DNA of 64,000 nucleotides. Source: Antiquaquibacter soli (GTDB taxonomy: Bacteria > Actinomycetota > Actinomycetes > Actinomycetales > Microbacteriaceae). The DNA lies in the NCBI RefSeq assembly GCF_030580675.1, contig NZ_JAUQUB010000001.1:372001-436000 (forward strand). Reading direction: 5' to 3'. Numbering within the stretch: position 1 is the first letter of the stretch; every line of letters starts with the position of its first letter. Shown here one piece after another: positions 18,026 through 26,979 of the stretch. Below the pieces are notes generated by a model that was not told the DNA's origin, ran no database searches, and saw only the letters and a list, made by a program, of their open reading frames with translations. The position numbers and the translations under genes are program-made.

Positions 18026-18915
18026 TGACCGCCGTCGCTTCCGCCCGCCGTATCGGCTCCTCCCGCGGGACTGCCGCCCGGGGCCGCGGCACCACCCAGT
18101 GGCTGCCCACGATCATCCTGCTCGCCGCGTCCGTCTACACGCTCTTCCCGATCCTCTGGGTGGTCACCGCGTCGACGAAGACCGCCGGCGAGCTCTTCTC
18201 CACCTTCTCGCTCGCGCCCGGCACGGGTTTCCTCGAGAACCTCGTCGACCTGAGCACCTACGAGGGCGGACGCTACTGGCTGTGGGCCCTCAACTCGCTC
18301 ATCTACTCCGGCGGCGGGGCGCTGCTGTCGACCCTCGTCTCGGCGCTCGCGGGCTTCGCGCTCGCGCGATACAACTTCCGCGGACGGTCGGTGGTCTTCA
18401 CCGTCCTCTTCGCCGGAGTGCTGCTGCCCGGCATCACGCTCGCCATCCCCCAGTACTTCCTCGTGGCCCAAGCGGGCATCGCGAACACCTACTGGGCCGT
18501 GCTCCTGCCGAGCATCATCAACCCGTTCGGCATCTACCTCGCGACGATCTACGCGCAAGGCGCCGTTCCCGAGGAGACGATCGAGGCGGCGCGCATCGAC
18601 GGCGCGTCGGAGTGGCGCATCTTCCGCTCCATCGCCCTGCCCATGATGGCGCCGGGCCTCGTGACAGTCTTCATGCTGCAGTTCATCGGCATCTGGAACA
18701 ACTTCCTGCTGCCCTTCATGATGCTGAGCGACGAGTCGAAGTTCCCGCTCACGACCGGCCTCTACATGCTGCTCAACCGCGGCACCGGAACTCCCGTGCT
18801 GTACACCTACGCCATCATGGGGGCCCTGCTCTCGATCATCCCCCTCGTGATCCTCATGCTCGTGCTCCAGCGCTACTGGAAGCTCGAGCTGCTCAGCGGA
18901 AGCCTCAAGGGCTGA
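18025..18915 (+). CDS. CUT1 sugar ABC transporter permease 2 (MalG-like)
   Basis: Second membrane subunit, 296 residues with six predicted membrane segments. The EAA loop is present: EETIEAARIDGASEWRIFRSIALPMM. The N-terminus is Arg-rich and cytoplasmic. The ATG shares one base with the TGA of permease 1, so the pair is translationally coupled. It is followed 17 bp later by the GH42 gene, on the same strand, which places enzymes and importer in one transcript. Confidence 0.92.
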   Translation: MTAVASARRIGSSRGTAARGRGTTQWLPTIILLAASVYTLFPILWVVTASTKTAGELFSTFSLAPGTGFLENLVDLSTYEGGRYWLWALNSLIYSGGGALLSTLVSALAGFALARYNFRGRSVVFTVLFAGVLLPGITLAIPQYFLVAQAGIANTYWAVLLPSIINPFGIYLATIYAQGAVPEETIEAARIDGASEWRIFRSIALPMMAPGLVTVFMLQFIGIWNNFLLPFMMLSDESKFPLTTGLYMLLNRGTGTPVLYTYAIMGALLSIIPLVILMLVLQRYWKLELLSGSLKG

Positions 18916-18932
18916 CGGAACAACGGAAGACG

Positions 18933-20978
18933 ATGCACGACCACTTCACCTCGCACGCCGCCGACCTCTCCGGTCCGCGGTCGTTCCCCTCGATCGCCGA
19001 CGGATTCGCGCTCGGCGGCGACTACAGTCCCGAGCAATGGCCGGAGGAGGTCTGGCAGGAGGACGTCGCCCTCATGCGGCGCGCCGGCGTGAACTCCGTC
19101 AACCTCGGGGTGTTCTCCTGGGGACTGCTCGAGGTCGCCGACGGCGAGTACGACTGGGGATGGCTCGACCGCGCCATGGACCTCCTGCACGAGAACGGCA
19201 TCGGCGTGAACCTGGCCACGCCGACCGCCGCGCCCCCGATGTGGCTCCTGCAGGCGCATCCCGAGATCGCCACCGTCGACGAGTTCGGCGTCCGCACGTC
19301 GCAGGGCGGGAGACTGGCGTGGAGCCCGAGTTCGGCGACCTTCCGGCGCTTCGCCCTGCGTTTCGTGCGTGCGCTCGCCGAGCGCTACGGCTCGCACCCG
19401 GCCCTGCGACTGTGGCACGTGAGCAACGAGATCGGCAACGAGAACGCGCGCTGCTACAGCGACGAGACCGCGCTCGCCTGGCAGTCGTGGCTCGAGGCGC
19501 GGTTCGGCAGCATCGACGCCCTCAACCAGGCGTGGGGCACCGCGTTCTGGGGCCACCACTACACGTCGTTCTCGCAGGTGCTGCCGCCCCGGCACGCGCG
19601 CACCTCGCACAACCCGGGCCTCCTCCTCGATTTCGAGCGGTTCACCTCGGATGCCCTGCTCGGGCACTACCTGGCCGAGCGCGCCGTGCTGCGGGAGGTG
19701 ACCCCCGACATCCCCATCACCACCAACTTCATGATCATGAACAACCCGGGAGTGGCCGACTACCGCCGGTGGGCCGAGGAGGTCGACCTCGTCGCCAACG
19801 ACCACTACACGATCGGTGCCGACCCGGAGCGCCACGGGGAGCTGTCGTTCTCCGCCGACCGCGCCCGCGGGGTCGCCCAGGGGCGGCCGTGGCTGCTCAT
19901 CGAGCACTCCACGAGCGCCGTCAACTGGCAGCCCGTCAACCGGGCGAAGTCGGCGGGCGAACTCGCGCGCAACAGCCTCGCGCACATCGCCCGGGGCGCC
20001 GACGGCGCGCTGTTCTTCCAGTGGCGGGTGTCCGCGGCCGGGTCGGAGCAGTTCCACTCGGGCATCGTTCCGCACGCCGGGGCCGACTCGAAGATCTACC
20101 GCGAGGTGGAGGCGCTCGGCGCGGTGCTGCGGGCGATCGCGCCCGTCGCGGGGAGCACCGTCGAGAGGGCCCGGCTGGGCATCCTCTTCGATTGGGAGTC
20201 CGCCGCGGCGTGGCGCTCCGGCAACAAGCCGACGCGCTCCATCGGCTACCTCGACCTGCCGCTCGCGCTGCACCGCGCCCTCACCCGACGCGGGATCGCC
20301 GCGGAAGTGGTGCGTCCTCAGGAGGGGCTCGACGGCTTCGACCTCGTGCTCGTGCCCACGCTCTACCTCGCGGCGCCGGGCGTCGCCGAGCAGCTCGGCG
20401 AATTCGCGCGTGCCGGCGGGCACGTGCTCGTGAGCTACCTCTCCGGCATCGTCGACGACGCCAACCGAGTCATCACCGGGGGGTATCCCGGCGCCTACCG
20501 AGACCTGCTCGGCGTCCGGGTCGAGGAGTTCTACCCGCTCTTCGAGGGCGAATCGGTCTCGCTCGACTCCGGCGCGACCGCCACGACGTGGACCGAGCTG
20601 CTGCGCGCAGAGGGGGCCGAGGTGCTCGCGCGCTACGCCACCGGCGAGCTCGCGGGGCACCCCGCCGTGACGCGAGCGCGCGTGGGTGCGGGAAGCGCGA
20701 CCTACCTGTCGGCGGGGTTGGATGCTGCGGGCATCCAGTCGCTCGTCGACGACCTCGTCGCGCTCGCCGGGGTCGCTCCCGTCGCCGACGTCGACGAGGG
20801 CATCGAGGTCACTCGGCGGCGCTCGGCCGACCGGTCGTATCTCTTCCTCATCAACCACACCGGCGAGGACCTCGAGGCGCGCGCCAGCGGCACGGACCTC
20901 GTCAGCGGGGCCGTCCACTCGGGCGTCGTGTCCGTCGCCGCGGGAGCGGTCGTCGTTCTCGAGGAGGCCGCGCGATGA
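18933..20978 (+). CDS. Glycoside hydrolase family 42 beta-galactosidase-like enzyme
   Basis: Predicted cytoplasmic beta-galactosidase (some members act on alpha-L-arabinopyranosides), 681 residues without a signal peptide. The N-terminus GGDYSPEQWPEEVWQEDVALMRRAGVN is diagnostic of GH42. The likely acid/base is Glu166 in HVSNEIGNEN and the nucleophile Glu324 in LIEHSTSAVNW. The C-terminal part includes the trimerisation (glutamine-amidotransferase-like) domain (LVPTLYLAAPGVAEQLGEFARAGGHVLVSYLSGIVDD) and a small beta domain. The ATG has CGGAAGA upstream. The stop overlaps the next gene's ATG by 4 bp. With the adjacent alpha-xylosidase this fits removal of galactose and xylose from imported xyloglucan-type side chains; the substrate is inferred. 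Confidence 0.9.
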   Translation: MHDHFTSHAADLSGPRSFPSIADGFALGGDYSPEQWPEEVWQEDVALMRRAGVNSVNLGVFSWGLLEVADGEYDWGWLDRAMDLLHENGIGVNLATPTAAPPMWLLQAHPEIATVDEFGVRTSQGGRLAWSPSSATFRRFALRFVRALAERYGSHPALRLWHVSNEIGNENARCYSDETALAWQSWLEARFGSIDALNQAWGTAFWGHHYTSFSQVLPPRHARTSHNPGLLLDFERFTSDALLGHYLAERAVLREVTPDIPITTNFMIMNNPGVADYRRWAEEVDLVANDHYTIGADPERHGELSFSADRARGVAQGRPWLLIEHSTSAVNWQPVNRAKSAGELARNSLAHIARGADGALFFQWRVSAAGSEQFHSGIVPHAGADSKIYREVEALGAVLRAIAPVAGSTVERARLGILFDWESAAAWRSGNKPTRSIGYLDLPLALHRALTRRGIAAEVVRPQEGLDGFDLVLVPTLYLAAPGVAEQLGEFARAGGHVLVSYLSGIVDDANRVITGGYPGAYRDLLGVRVEEFYPLFEGESVSLDSGATATTWTELLRAEGAEVLARYATGELAGHPAVTRARVGAGSATYLSAGLDAAGIQSLVDDLVALAGVAPVADVDEGIEVTRRRSADRSYLFLINHTGEDLEARASGTDLVSGAVHSGVVSVAAGAVVVLEEAAR

Positions 20979-23287
20979 AGTTCACCGACGGCTTCTGGCA
21001 GCTGCGGCCCGGCGTGACCGCGCTCTACGCCTCCGAGGCGTACGACCTCGTCGCCAGCGACGGCCGCCTCGTCGTGACCGCGCCGACGAAGGTCATCGAG
21101 CGCCGCGGTGACACCCTCAACCGCCCGGTGCTCACGGTGACGCTGACCTCGCCGCTCGAGGGCGTCATCGGCGTGCGCATCGAGCACTTCTCCGGGGGCC
21201 GCGAGGAGATCGGCTTCGATCTGGTGGGCGCCGAGCCCGGTCACGGCGACGCCGAGGTCGTCGGGGATGCCGGGCTCCTGAGAAGCGGAGACCTCACCGC
21301 CCGCGTGACGCGGGGTGCCCCCTGGAACCTCGAGTTCCTCTCCGGGGAAACGCGGCTCACCGGGAGCGGCCACAAGGCGCAGGCCTACCTCCAGCTCGCC
21401 TCTGACGCGCAGGTCGACCCGGGCCCCGTCGGCAACGCTCGCGCCCGCACGGATGGCCCGCGCTCGCACACCTATCTCCACGAGCAGCTCGACCTCGGCG
21501 TCGGCGAGCTCGTCTACGGCCTCGGCGAGCGTTTCGGCCCGCTCGTGAAGAACGGCCAGACGGTCGACGTGTGGAACGCCGACGGCGGCACGTCGAGCGA
21601 GCAGGCCTACAAGAACGTGCCGTTCTACCTCAGCAACCGCGGCTACGGCGTGCTCGTCGACCACCCCGGGCACGTCTCGTTCGAGGTCGGCTCGGAGGCG
21701 GTCGAGCGAGTGCAGTTCTCTGTCTCGGGGGAGTCGCTGCAGTACTACGTCATCGGCGGGGGCGCTCCGGCGGAGGTGATCGACCGGTACACGAGGTTGA
21801 CGGGCCGGCCGGCATCCGTGCCCGCCTGGTCGTATGGGCTGTGGCTCTCGACGAGCTTCACGACCGACTACGACGAGGCCACGGTCACGTCGTTCATCGA
21901 TGCGATGGCCGAGCACCGCGTGCCGCTGTCGGTGTTCCACTTCGACTGCTTCTGGATGCGCGAGTTCAACTGGACGGACTTCGAGTGGGACTCGCGCACT
22001 TTTCCGGACCCCGAGGGGATGCTCGAGCGCCTGCACGCGAAGGACCTCCGCGTGTGCGTCTGGATCAACCCGTACATCGCGCAGCGCGCGCCGCTCTTCG
22101 CGGAGGCGAAGGAGCTCGGCTACCTCGTCACCCGGCCGAACGGCGACGTGTGGCAGTGGGACCTGTGGCAGGCCGGCATGGGCTTCGTGGACTTCACGAA
22201 CCCCGACGCGAAGCGCTGGTACCAGGACAAGCTGCGCGCGCTCCTCGACCAGGGGGTCGACGCGTTCAAGACGGACTTCGGCGAGCGCATCCCGCTCGAC
22301 GTCGAGTACTTCGACGGCTCGAGCCCGGAGCGCATGCACAACTGGTACACCCAGCTCTACAACCAGGCCGTGTTCGAGGTGCTCGAGGAGCGGCGGGGCT
22401 CCGGGGAAGCGGTGCTCTTCGCCCGCTCCGCGACCGTCGGCGGCCAGCGCCTGCCGGTGCACTGGGGCGGCGACTCGACCTCGACGTTCGACTCGATGGC
22501 GGAGACCCTGCGCGGCGGCCTGTCCCTCGCGATGAGCGGGTTCGCGTTCTGGAGCCACGACATCGGGGGATTCGAGGGGATGCCCGACCCGGCTGTCTTC
22601 AAGCGCTGGGTCGCGTTCGGGCTGCTCTCCAGTCACTCCCGCCTGCACGGCTCGAGCTCCTACCGGGTGCCGTGGGCGTTCGACGAGGAGGCCGTCGAGA
22701 TCACGCGGCGCTTCGCGTCGCTCAAGCTCTCGCTCATGCCGTACTTGCTCGCCGCCGGAGCTGAGGCGACGCGGTCGGGCATCCCGCTCATGCGTCCGAT
22801 GGCGCTCGCGTTTCCGGATGACCCGGCGACCGCGTACCTCGACCGCCAGTACCTGCTCGGGTCGGATCTGCTGGTCGCGCCGGTGCTCACGGCGACGGGG
22901 GAGGTGGAGTTCTACGTGCCCGAGGGCCGGTGGACGAGCCTGCTCTCCGGGGAGACGCGCGTCGGGCCGAGGTGGTACCGGGAGACTCACGGCTTCGACT
23001 CGCTGCCGCTCTACGTGCGGGAGGGCGCGGTGCTGCCGATCGGCGCTCGCGACGACCGGCCCGACTACGACTACCTCGACGGGCTGACCCTCGAGGTCTA
23101 TCCGGGCGGGTCCGGGTCGAGCGAACTGCGGGTCGTGCAGCCCGACGGAGTCGAGGCGGTGTTCGCCGTGGAGAGGTCGGCGGACCGCGTGCGCGTCTCC
23201 GGAGCCCCCGGCTCGTGGGGAGCGCGCCTCGCCGGCGGTGAGCGCATCGACTCGGTCGACGGTCGGCTCGAGCTCGAGCTCGATTAG
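20975..23287 (+). CDS. yicI: GH31 alpha-xylosidase (YicI type)
   Basis: Predicted intracellular alpha-xylosidase releasing xylose from isoprimeverose or xyloglucan oligosaccharides, 770 residues, close to E. coli YicI (772). It has an N-terminal beta-sandwich, a (beta/alpha)8 barrel and C-terminal beta domains. The nucleophile is Asp434 in FKTDFGERIP, and the acid/base is Asp500 in HWGGDSTSTFDSM. The KTDFGERIP string is the one found in YicI, which separates it from alpha-glucosidases of GH31. The start overlaps the GH42 stop by 4 bp. It ends convergent with, and overlapping by 4 bp, a ROK regulator gene. Confidence 0.92.
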   Translation: MKFTDGFWQLRPGVTALYASEAYDLVASDGRLVVTAPTKVIERRGDTLNRPVLTVTLTSPLEGVIGVRIEHFSGGREEIGFDLVGAEPGHGDAEVVGDAGLLRSGDLTARVTRGAPWNLEFLSGETRLTGSGHKAQAYLQLASDAQVDPGPVGNARARTDGPRSHTYLHEQLDLGVGELVYGLGERFGPLVKNGQTVDVWNADGGTSSEQAYKNVPFYLSNRGYGVLVDHPGHVSFEVGSEAVERVQFSVSGESLQYYVIGGGAPAEVIDRYTRLTGRPASVPAWSYGLWLSTSFTTDYDEATVTSFIDAMAEHRVPLSVFHFDCFWMREFNWTDFEWDSRTFPDPEGMLERLHAKDLRVCVWINPYIAQRAPLFAEAKELGYLVTRPNGDVWQWDLWQAGMGFVDFTNPDAKRWYQDKLRALLDQGVDAFKTDFGERIPLDVEYFDGSSPERMHNWYTQLYNQAVFEVLEERRGSGEAVLFARSATVGGQRLPVHWGGDSTSTFDSMAETLRGGLSLAMSGFAFWSHDIGGFEGMPDPAVFKRWVAFGLLSSHSRLHGSSSYRVPWAFDEEAVEITRRFASLKLSLMPYLLAAGAEATRSGIPLMRPMALAFPDDPATAYLDRQYLLGSDLLVAPVLTATGEVEFYVPEGRWTSLLSGETRVGPRWYRETHGFDSLPLYVREGAVLPIGARDDRPDYDYLDGLTLEVYPGGSGSSELRVVQPDGVEAVFAVERSADRVRVSGAPGSWGARLAGGERIDSVDGRLELELD

Positions 23288-24447
23288 CCCAGCGACGTCG
23301 GGTCGGCGAGAACCGGCGCGACGGCGAGCTCGGCTGCCCCGATGAGCAGCCGGTCCTCGCCGAGCGCGGCCGGCAGCACGTCGACGCCCTCGAACGCCGA
23401 GGCCACGCTCGAGGCCTCGACGAGCCGCTCGAGCGCGGGGGACTCCCACTCCAGGAGGGTGGCGAGGAAGCCGCCGAGGACCACGCGCTCCGGGTTGAAC
23501 ACGTTGACGGCGTTCGCGAGCGCAACGGCGAGGATGCGCTGCTGCCGCTCGACCTCGGCCGCAACGGCGGGCGACGACGATGCCAGCATGTGCTCGCGGA
23601 GGGTCGGCTCGTCGGCGGTGTCGAGGCCGACGGTCGCGAGCAGCCGCGCGCGGCTGACCTCGTCCTCGAGCACCCCGGCGGGCGTCGAGCGATCGTCGGC
23701 GTCCCGCAGCCCCGGGCGGTTCTGACCGAACTCGCCCGCGTAGCCGTGGGCCCCGCCGAGGGGATGCCCCCGCACGATTACTCCGCCGCCGATGCCGCTC
23801 GCACCGCCGTTGAGGTACACGAGCTCCTCGACGCCGCGACCCGCGCCGAACAGCCACTCCGCACGGGCGCCGAGCGTGGCGTCGTTGCCCGCGAAGGTGG
23901 GCAGCCCGAGGGCGTCGCCGACGACGTCCGGGAGCGGCACGTCGCGCCAGTCGAGGTGCGGCGCCCAGCGCACGAGCCCGTCGCGGGAGCGGACGAGTCC
24001 CGGCACGGCGAGGCCGACACCGAGGATGCGCGGGCGGGAGCCCTCCTGATCGAGCAGCCGCTCGGTCAACTCGGCGATGATGCGAGCCGTCTCCTCCGGG
24101 GTGGGCGGGGCCGGGACATCCTGCCGCACTCGGCCGCGCACGCGAGCGTCGAGCCCGACGATGCCGACGGTGACGGCATCCACCTCGGGGTTCGCGCTGA
24201 CAACCGCGACGTCCTTCGCCGGCTCGACGCGCGGCGATGGTCGACCGACCCGATTGCTCGACGCCGGGTCGGTCTCGGTCACGAGCCCGAGCGCTTCGAG
24301 CTCGGCGACGAGCGCGCCGATCGTGGATCGGTTGAGCCCGGTGAGCGCGGTCAGCTCGGCTCGGGAGGGCGCACCGCCGCGGTGGACGAGCTCGAGCACG
24401 GCGGAGAGGTTTCGCCGCCGGACGCTCTCGCCGGGTGCGCTCGCCAT
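23284..24447 (-). CDS. ROK-family transcriptional regulator without the zinc motif
   Basis: Probable sugar-responsive repressor, 387 residues. The N-terminal winged helix is RAELTALTGLNRSTIGALVAELEALGLV; the ROK core includes LGVGLAVPGLVRS and LNGGASGIGGGVIVRGHPLGGAHGYAGEFG. The protein contains no cysteine at all, so the conserved ROK zinc site is absent and the region reads GQNRPGLRDADD. A TAAGGT box lies exactly 6 nt before the ATG, suggesting a leaderless message. It lies between two CUT1 operons and next to a LacI gene; its target is unknown. Confidence 0.87.
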   Translation of the reverse strand: MASAPGESVRRRNLSAVLELVHRGGAPSRAELTALTGLNRSTIGALVAELEALGLVTETDPASSNRVGRPSPRVEPAKDVAVVSANPEVDAVTVGIVGLDARVRGRVRQDVPAPPTPEETARIIAELTERLLDQEGSRPRILGVGLAVPGLVRSRDGLVRWAPHLDWRDVPLPDVVGDALGLPTFAGNDATLGARAEWLFGAGRGVEELVYLNGGASGIGGGVIVRGHPLGGAHGYAGEFGQNRPGLRDADDRSTPAGVLEDEVSRARLLATVGLDTADEPTLREHMLASSSPAVAAEVERQQRILAVALANAVNVFNPERVVLGGFLATLLEWESPALERLVEASSVASAFEGVDVLPAALGEDRLLIGAAELAVAPVLADPTSLG

Positions 24448-24467
24448 CCGTTTACCTTAGCCAGAAC

Positions 24468-25466
24468 TCACGCGGGCGGCGCCGTCGTGCCGCGAGGCAC
24501 CAGGCGGGTCGTGAGCCGGACGTGCTGGGACGGCGGCTCGCGCCCCTCCATGAGGGCGACGAGGATGTCCGCGGCGGCACCGCCGAGCGCCTGCATCCCC
24601 TGCTTGACGGTGCTGAGCGGGGGATTGGTGCGAGCCGCTTCGGGGATGTCGTCGAAGCCGACCACGGAGACATCCCCGGGGATCGACAGCCCGAGCGCCG
24701 CCGCCGACTCCATGGTCGCGATGGCGGAGAGGTCGTTGGCGGCGAACACGGCGGTCGGCCGGTCGGAGCGCGAAAGCATCTCCGTCGCCGTCTCGCGCGA
24801 GATGTCGTGCTCGTAGAGGCCGACCCGCACGAGGGAGGGGTCGAACGGGATGCCGGCGTCCGAGAGCGCCTGCCGGTACCCGGCCTCGCGGAGGCGGGAG
24901 GAGCGCAAGTCGGGGCGGCCGGCGACGTAGCCGATGCGCCGGTGCCCGAGCCCGATGAGGTGGCCCACGGCGTCGAGGGCGCCCCCGAAGCTGTCGGACT
25001 CGACGGTGGGCAGCCCCGCCGGTCCGGTATGCGGGTCGATCGCGACGACCGGCACGTCGGCGGCGACGTCGAGCACCGTTGGAGTGACGAGTATGGCCCC
25101 GTCGATGAGGGTGCCGCTGAGTCGCGAGAGCGACCGGCGCTCCCAGCCCGCGCTACTGTGCTGGCGCGTTCCGCTGTACGCCATGAGCTCGTAGCGCGAC
25201 CCCCGGAGCACGCCGGCGACGCCCTTGAGGACTTCCGCGCTGAACGGCTCGAAGTCGGGCACGAGGATGCCGATCACGCCCGTGCGGTGCGACCGCATAC
25301 TGCTCGCGACGAGGGATGTCTCGTAGCCGAGCTGCTCGACGACCTGCATGACCCTCTCGGCCGTGGCCGCCGCGACGCCGTACCTCCCGTTGACCGCTTT
25401 CGAGACGGTGGCGACGGAGACGCCGGCTTCGCGAGCCACGTCGGAGATGGAAACTCGTCGCCTCAT
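24468..25466 (-). CDS. LacI-family transcriptional regulator
   Basis: Probable repressor of the divergent CUT1 operon, 332 residues. The N-terminal helix-turn-helix with hinge is intact: VSISDVAREAGVSVATVSKAVNGRYGVAAATAERVMQVVEQLGYE. The effector domain shows GVIGILVPDFEPFSAEVLKG and VSVVGFDDIPEAARTNPPLSTV. Two in-frame ATGs are six bases apart. The inner one at 25466 lies 7 nt after a TATAGT box and fits a leaderless start, while the outer one at 25472 would be 1 nt from it. No Shine-Dalgarno sequence is visible for either. A LacI-type palindrome AAACGTTT is at 25500-25507 between this gene and its likely target. Confidence 0.9.
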   Translation of the reverse strand: MRRRVSISDVAREAGVSVATVSKAVNGRYGVAAATAERVMQVVEQLGYETSLVASSMRSHRTGVIGILVPDFEPFSAEVLKGVAGVLRGSRYELMAYSGTRQHSSAGWERRSLSRLSGTLIDGAILVTPTVLDVAADVPVVAIDPHTGPAGLPTVESDSFGGALDAVGHLIGLGHRRIGYVAGRPDLRSSRLREAGYRQALSDAGIPFDPSLVRVGLYEHDISRETATEMLSRSDRPTAVFAANDLSAIATMESAAALGLSIPGDVSVVGFDDIPEAARTNPPLSTVKQGMQALGGAAADILVALMEGREPPSQHVRLTTRLVPRGTTAPPA

Positions 25467-25499
25467 GCGCATCACTATAGGCTTCGAAAAGGTTATCGA

Positions 25500-25535
25500 A
25501 AACGTTTGACACTTTTCCGAGGCGGCAGAGATACT
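25500..25535 (+). promoter_or_regulatory. Promoter TTGACA-18-GATACT overlapping a LacI operator AAACGTTT
   Basis: TTGACA at 25506-25511 and GATACT at 25530-25535 are 18 bp apart. The LacI-family palindrome AAACGTTT (25500-25507) overlaps the -35 box, so a bound LacI protein would block polymerase. The binding-protein gene starts 150 bp downstream. On the opposite strand TATAGT serves the LacI gene, so one operator could control both directions. This is direct sequence evidence combined with known LacI-family consensus. Confidence 0.65.
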
Positions 25536-25684
25536 CGCCTCACCGCAGCATGGCAGCCGCGGTAGCGACGAGCGCCACTCGTCGCGGGTCGGACGCAATC
25601 GCATCCGCTGACAGCACGGATCCCCCGGGATCGACTTCACCGGCATCGACGCCGATGCCGCTCAACGAGGAGACAGGAAGGCAC

Positions 25685-26968
25685 ATGAAGGCACGCAAGC
25701 TACTCGCAGGCACCGCTCTCGTCGCCGCGGGCGCACTCGCCCTCGGCGGTTGCACGGCCGGAGGCGACTCCGGTGACGGCAGCGTCACGATGACGCTGTG
25801 GCACAACTCCACCACCGGCCCCGGCCAGCAGTTCTGGGTCGATACCGTCGCCGACTTCGAGGCCGAGAACCCCGGAGTCACGATCGAGATCCAGGCGATC
25901 CAGAACGAGGACCTCGACGGCAAGCTCCAGACCGCGCTCAACTCGGGCGACGCGCCCGACATCTTCCTGCAGCGCGGCGGCGGCAAGATGGCCGCGATGG
26001 TCGCGGCCGGCCAGCTCAAGGACCTCACCGGCAAGCTGTCCGACACGGCCACGAGCGAGATCTCGGAGGGCTCCTTCTCCGCGAACTCCCTCGACGGCAA
26101 GCTGTGGGCGATGCCTATCGCGGTCCTTCCCGGCGGTCTCTTCTACAGCCAGGACCTCTTCGACCAGGCCGGCATCACCGAGAACCCCACGACGTTCGAC
26201 GAGCTCGACACGGCCGTCGACCAGCTCAAGGCGATCGGTGTCGCGCCCGTCGCGGTTGGAGCGAAGGACGCCTGGCCTGCTGCCTTCTGGTACTACTTCT
26301 CCGCACTGCGCGAGTGCAGCCCCGAGACTCTCGCCTCCACGGCGGAGAGCCTCGTCTTCGACGACGACTGCTGGCTGCGCGCGGCCGAGGACGTCGCGGA
26401 CTTCGCCGCGACCGAGCCGTTCAACGAGGGCTTCCTCACCACCTCGGCCCAGCAGGGCGCCGGCAGCTCGGCGGGTCTCCTCGCCAACCACCAGGCGGGC
26501 ATGGAGCTCATGGGGGCGTGGAACCCGGGCGTGATCGCCTCGCTCACCCCGGACCAGAAGCCGCTGCCGGACCTCGCGTGGTTCCCGTTCCCGGAGATCG
26601 ACGGCGGTGACGGCGAGCCCGGTTCGATCCTCGCGGGCGTCGACGGCTACTCGTGCCACGTGGACGCGCCCGACGCGTGCGTCGACTTCCTCAACTACCT
26701 CGCGACGTCGGACGTGCAGAAGGCGTACTACGCCGCTTACAACGCCCCGGTCGTCAACACGGTCGCGCAGGAGGTCATCACCGAGCCGTACCTCAAGCAG
26801 ATCCTCGAGGCCTACAACGCGGCGCCGTTCGTCTCGCCGTGGCTCGACACGGTCTACGGCCAGAACGTCGGCAACGCGCTCAACGTCGCGGTCGTCGACC
26901 TGCTCGCCGGCAAAACCGACCCCGCCGGGCTCGTCGAGGCCGTCAACGCCGCGGCAGCGAAGGGCTGA
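25685..26968 (+). CDS. CUT1-family extracellular oligosaccharide-binding lipoprotein
   Basis: Receptor of the second CUT1 importer, 427 residues. The signal sequence MKARKLLAGTALVAAGALALGGCTA carries lipobox LGGC. The mature part is a type 1 solute-binding protein: VTMTLWHNSTTGPG, NSGDAPDIFLQRGGGKMAAMV, and GMELMGAWNPGVI, typical of receptors for xylo-, arabino- or cello-oligosaccharides. AGGAAGG precedes the ATG. The open frame extends 45 codons further upstream without coding character. Unlike the other two binding-protein genes here, no hairpin separates it from its permeases (gap 11 bp). The downstream GH3 enzyme suggests a beta-xylo- or beta-gluco-oligosaccharide ligand. Confidence 0.9.
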   Translation: MKARKLLAGTALVAAGALALGGCTAGGDSGDGSVTMTLWHNSTTGPGQQFWVDTVADFEAENPGVTIEIQAIQNEDLDGKLQTALNSGDAPDIFLQRGGGKMAAMVAAGQLKDLTGKLSDTATSEISEGSFSANSLDGKLWAMPIAVLPGGLFYSQDLFDQAGITENPTTFDELDTAVDQLKAIGVAPVAVGAKDAWPAAFWYYFSALRECSPETLASTAESLVFDDDCWLRAAEDVADFAATEPFNEGFLTTSAQQGAGSSAGLLANHQAGMELMGAWNPGVIASLTPDQKPLPDLAWFPFPEIDGGDGEPGSILAGVDGYSCHVDAPDACVDFLNYLATSDVQKAYYAAYNAPVVNTVAQEVITEPYLKQILEAYNAAPFVSPWLDTVYGQNVGNALNVAVVDLLAGKTDPAGLVEAVNAAAAKG

Positions 26969-26979
26969 GTGAGACACAG

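Noticed and set aside
20702-23857. A 1,051-codon minus-strand open frame under the GH42/GH31 genes
   Set aside because: It is low-complexity Arg/Val/Glu-rich shadow of GH42, GH31 and ROK genes, each of which has intact catalytic or DNA-binding motifs.
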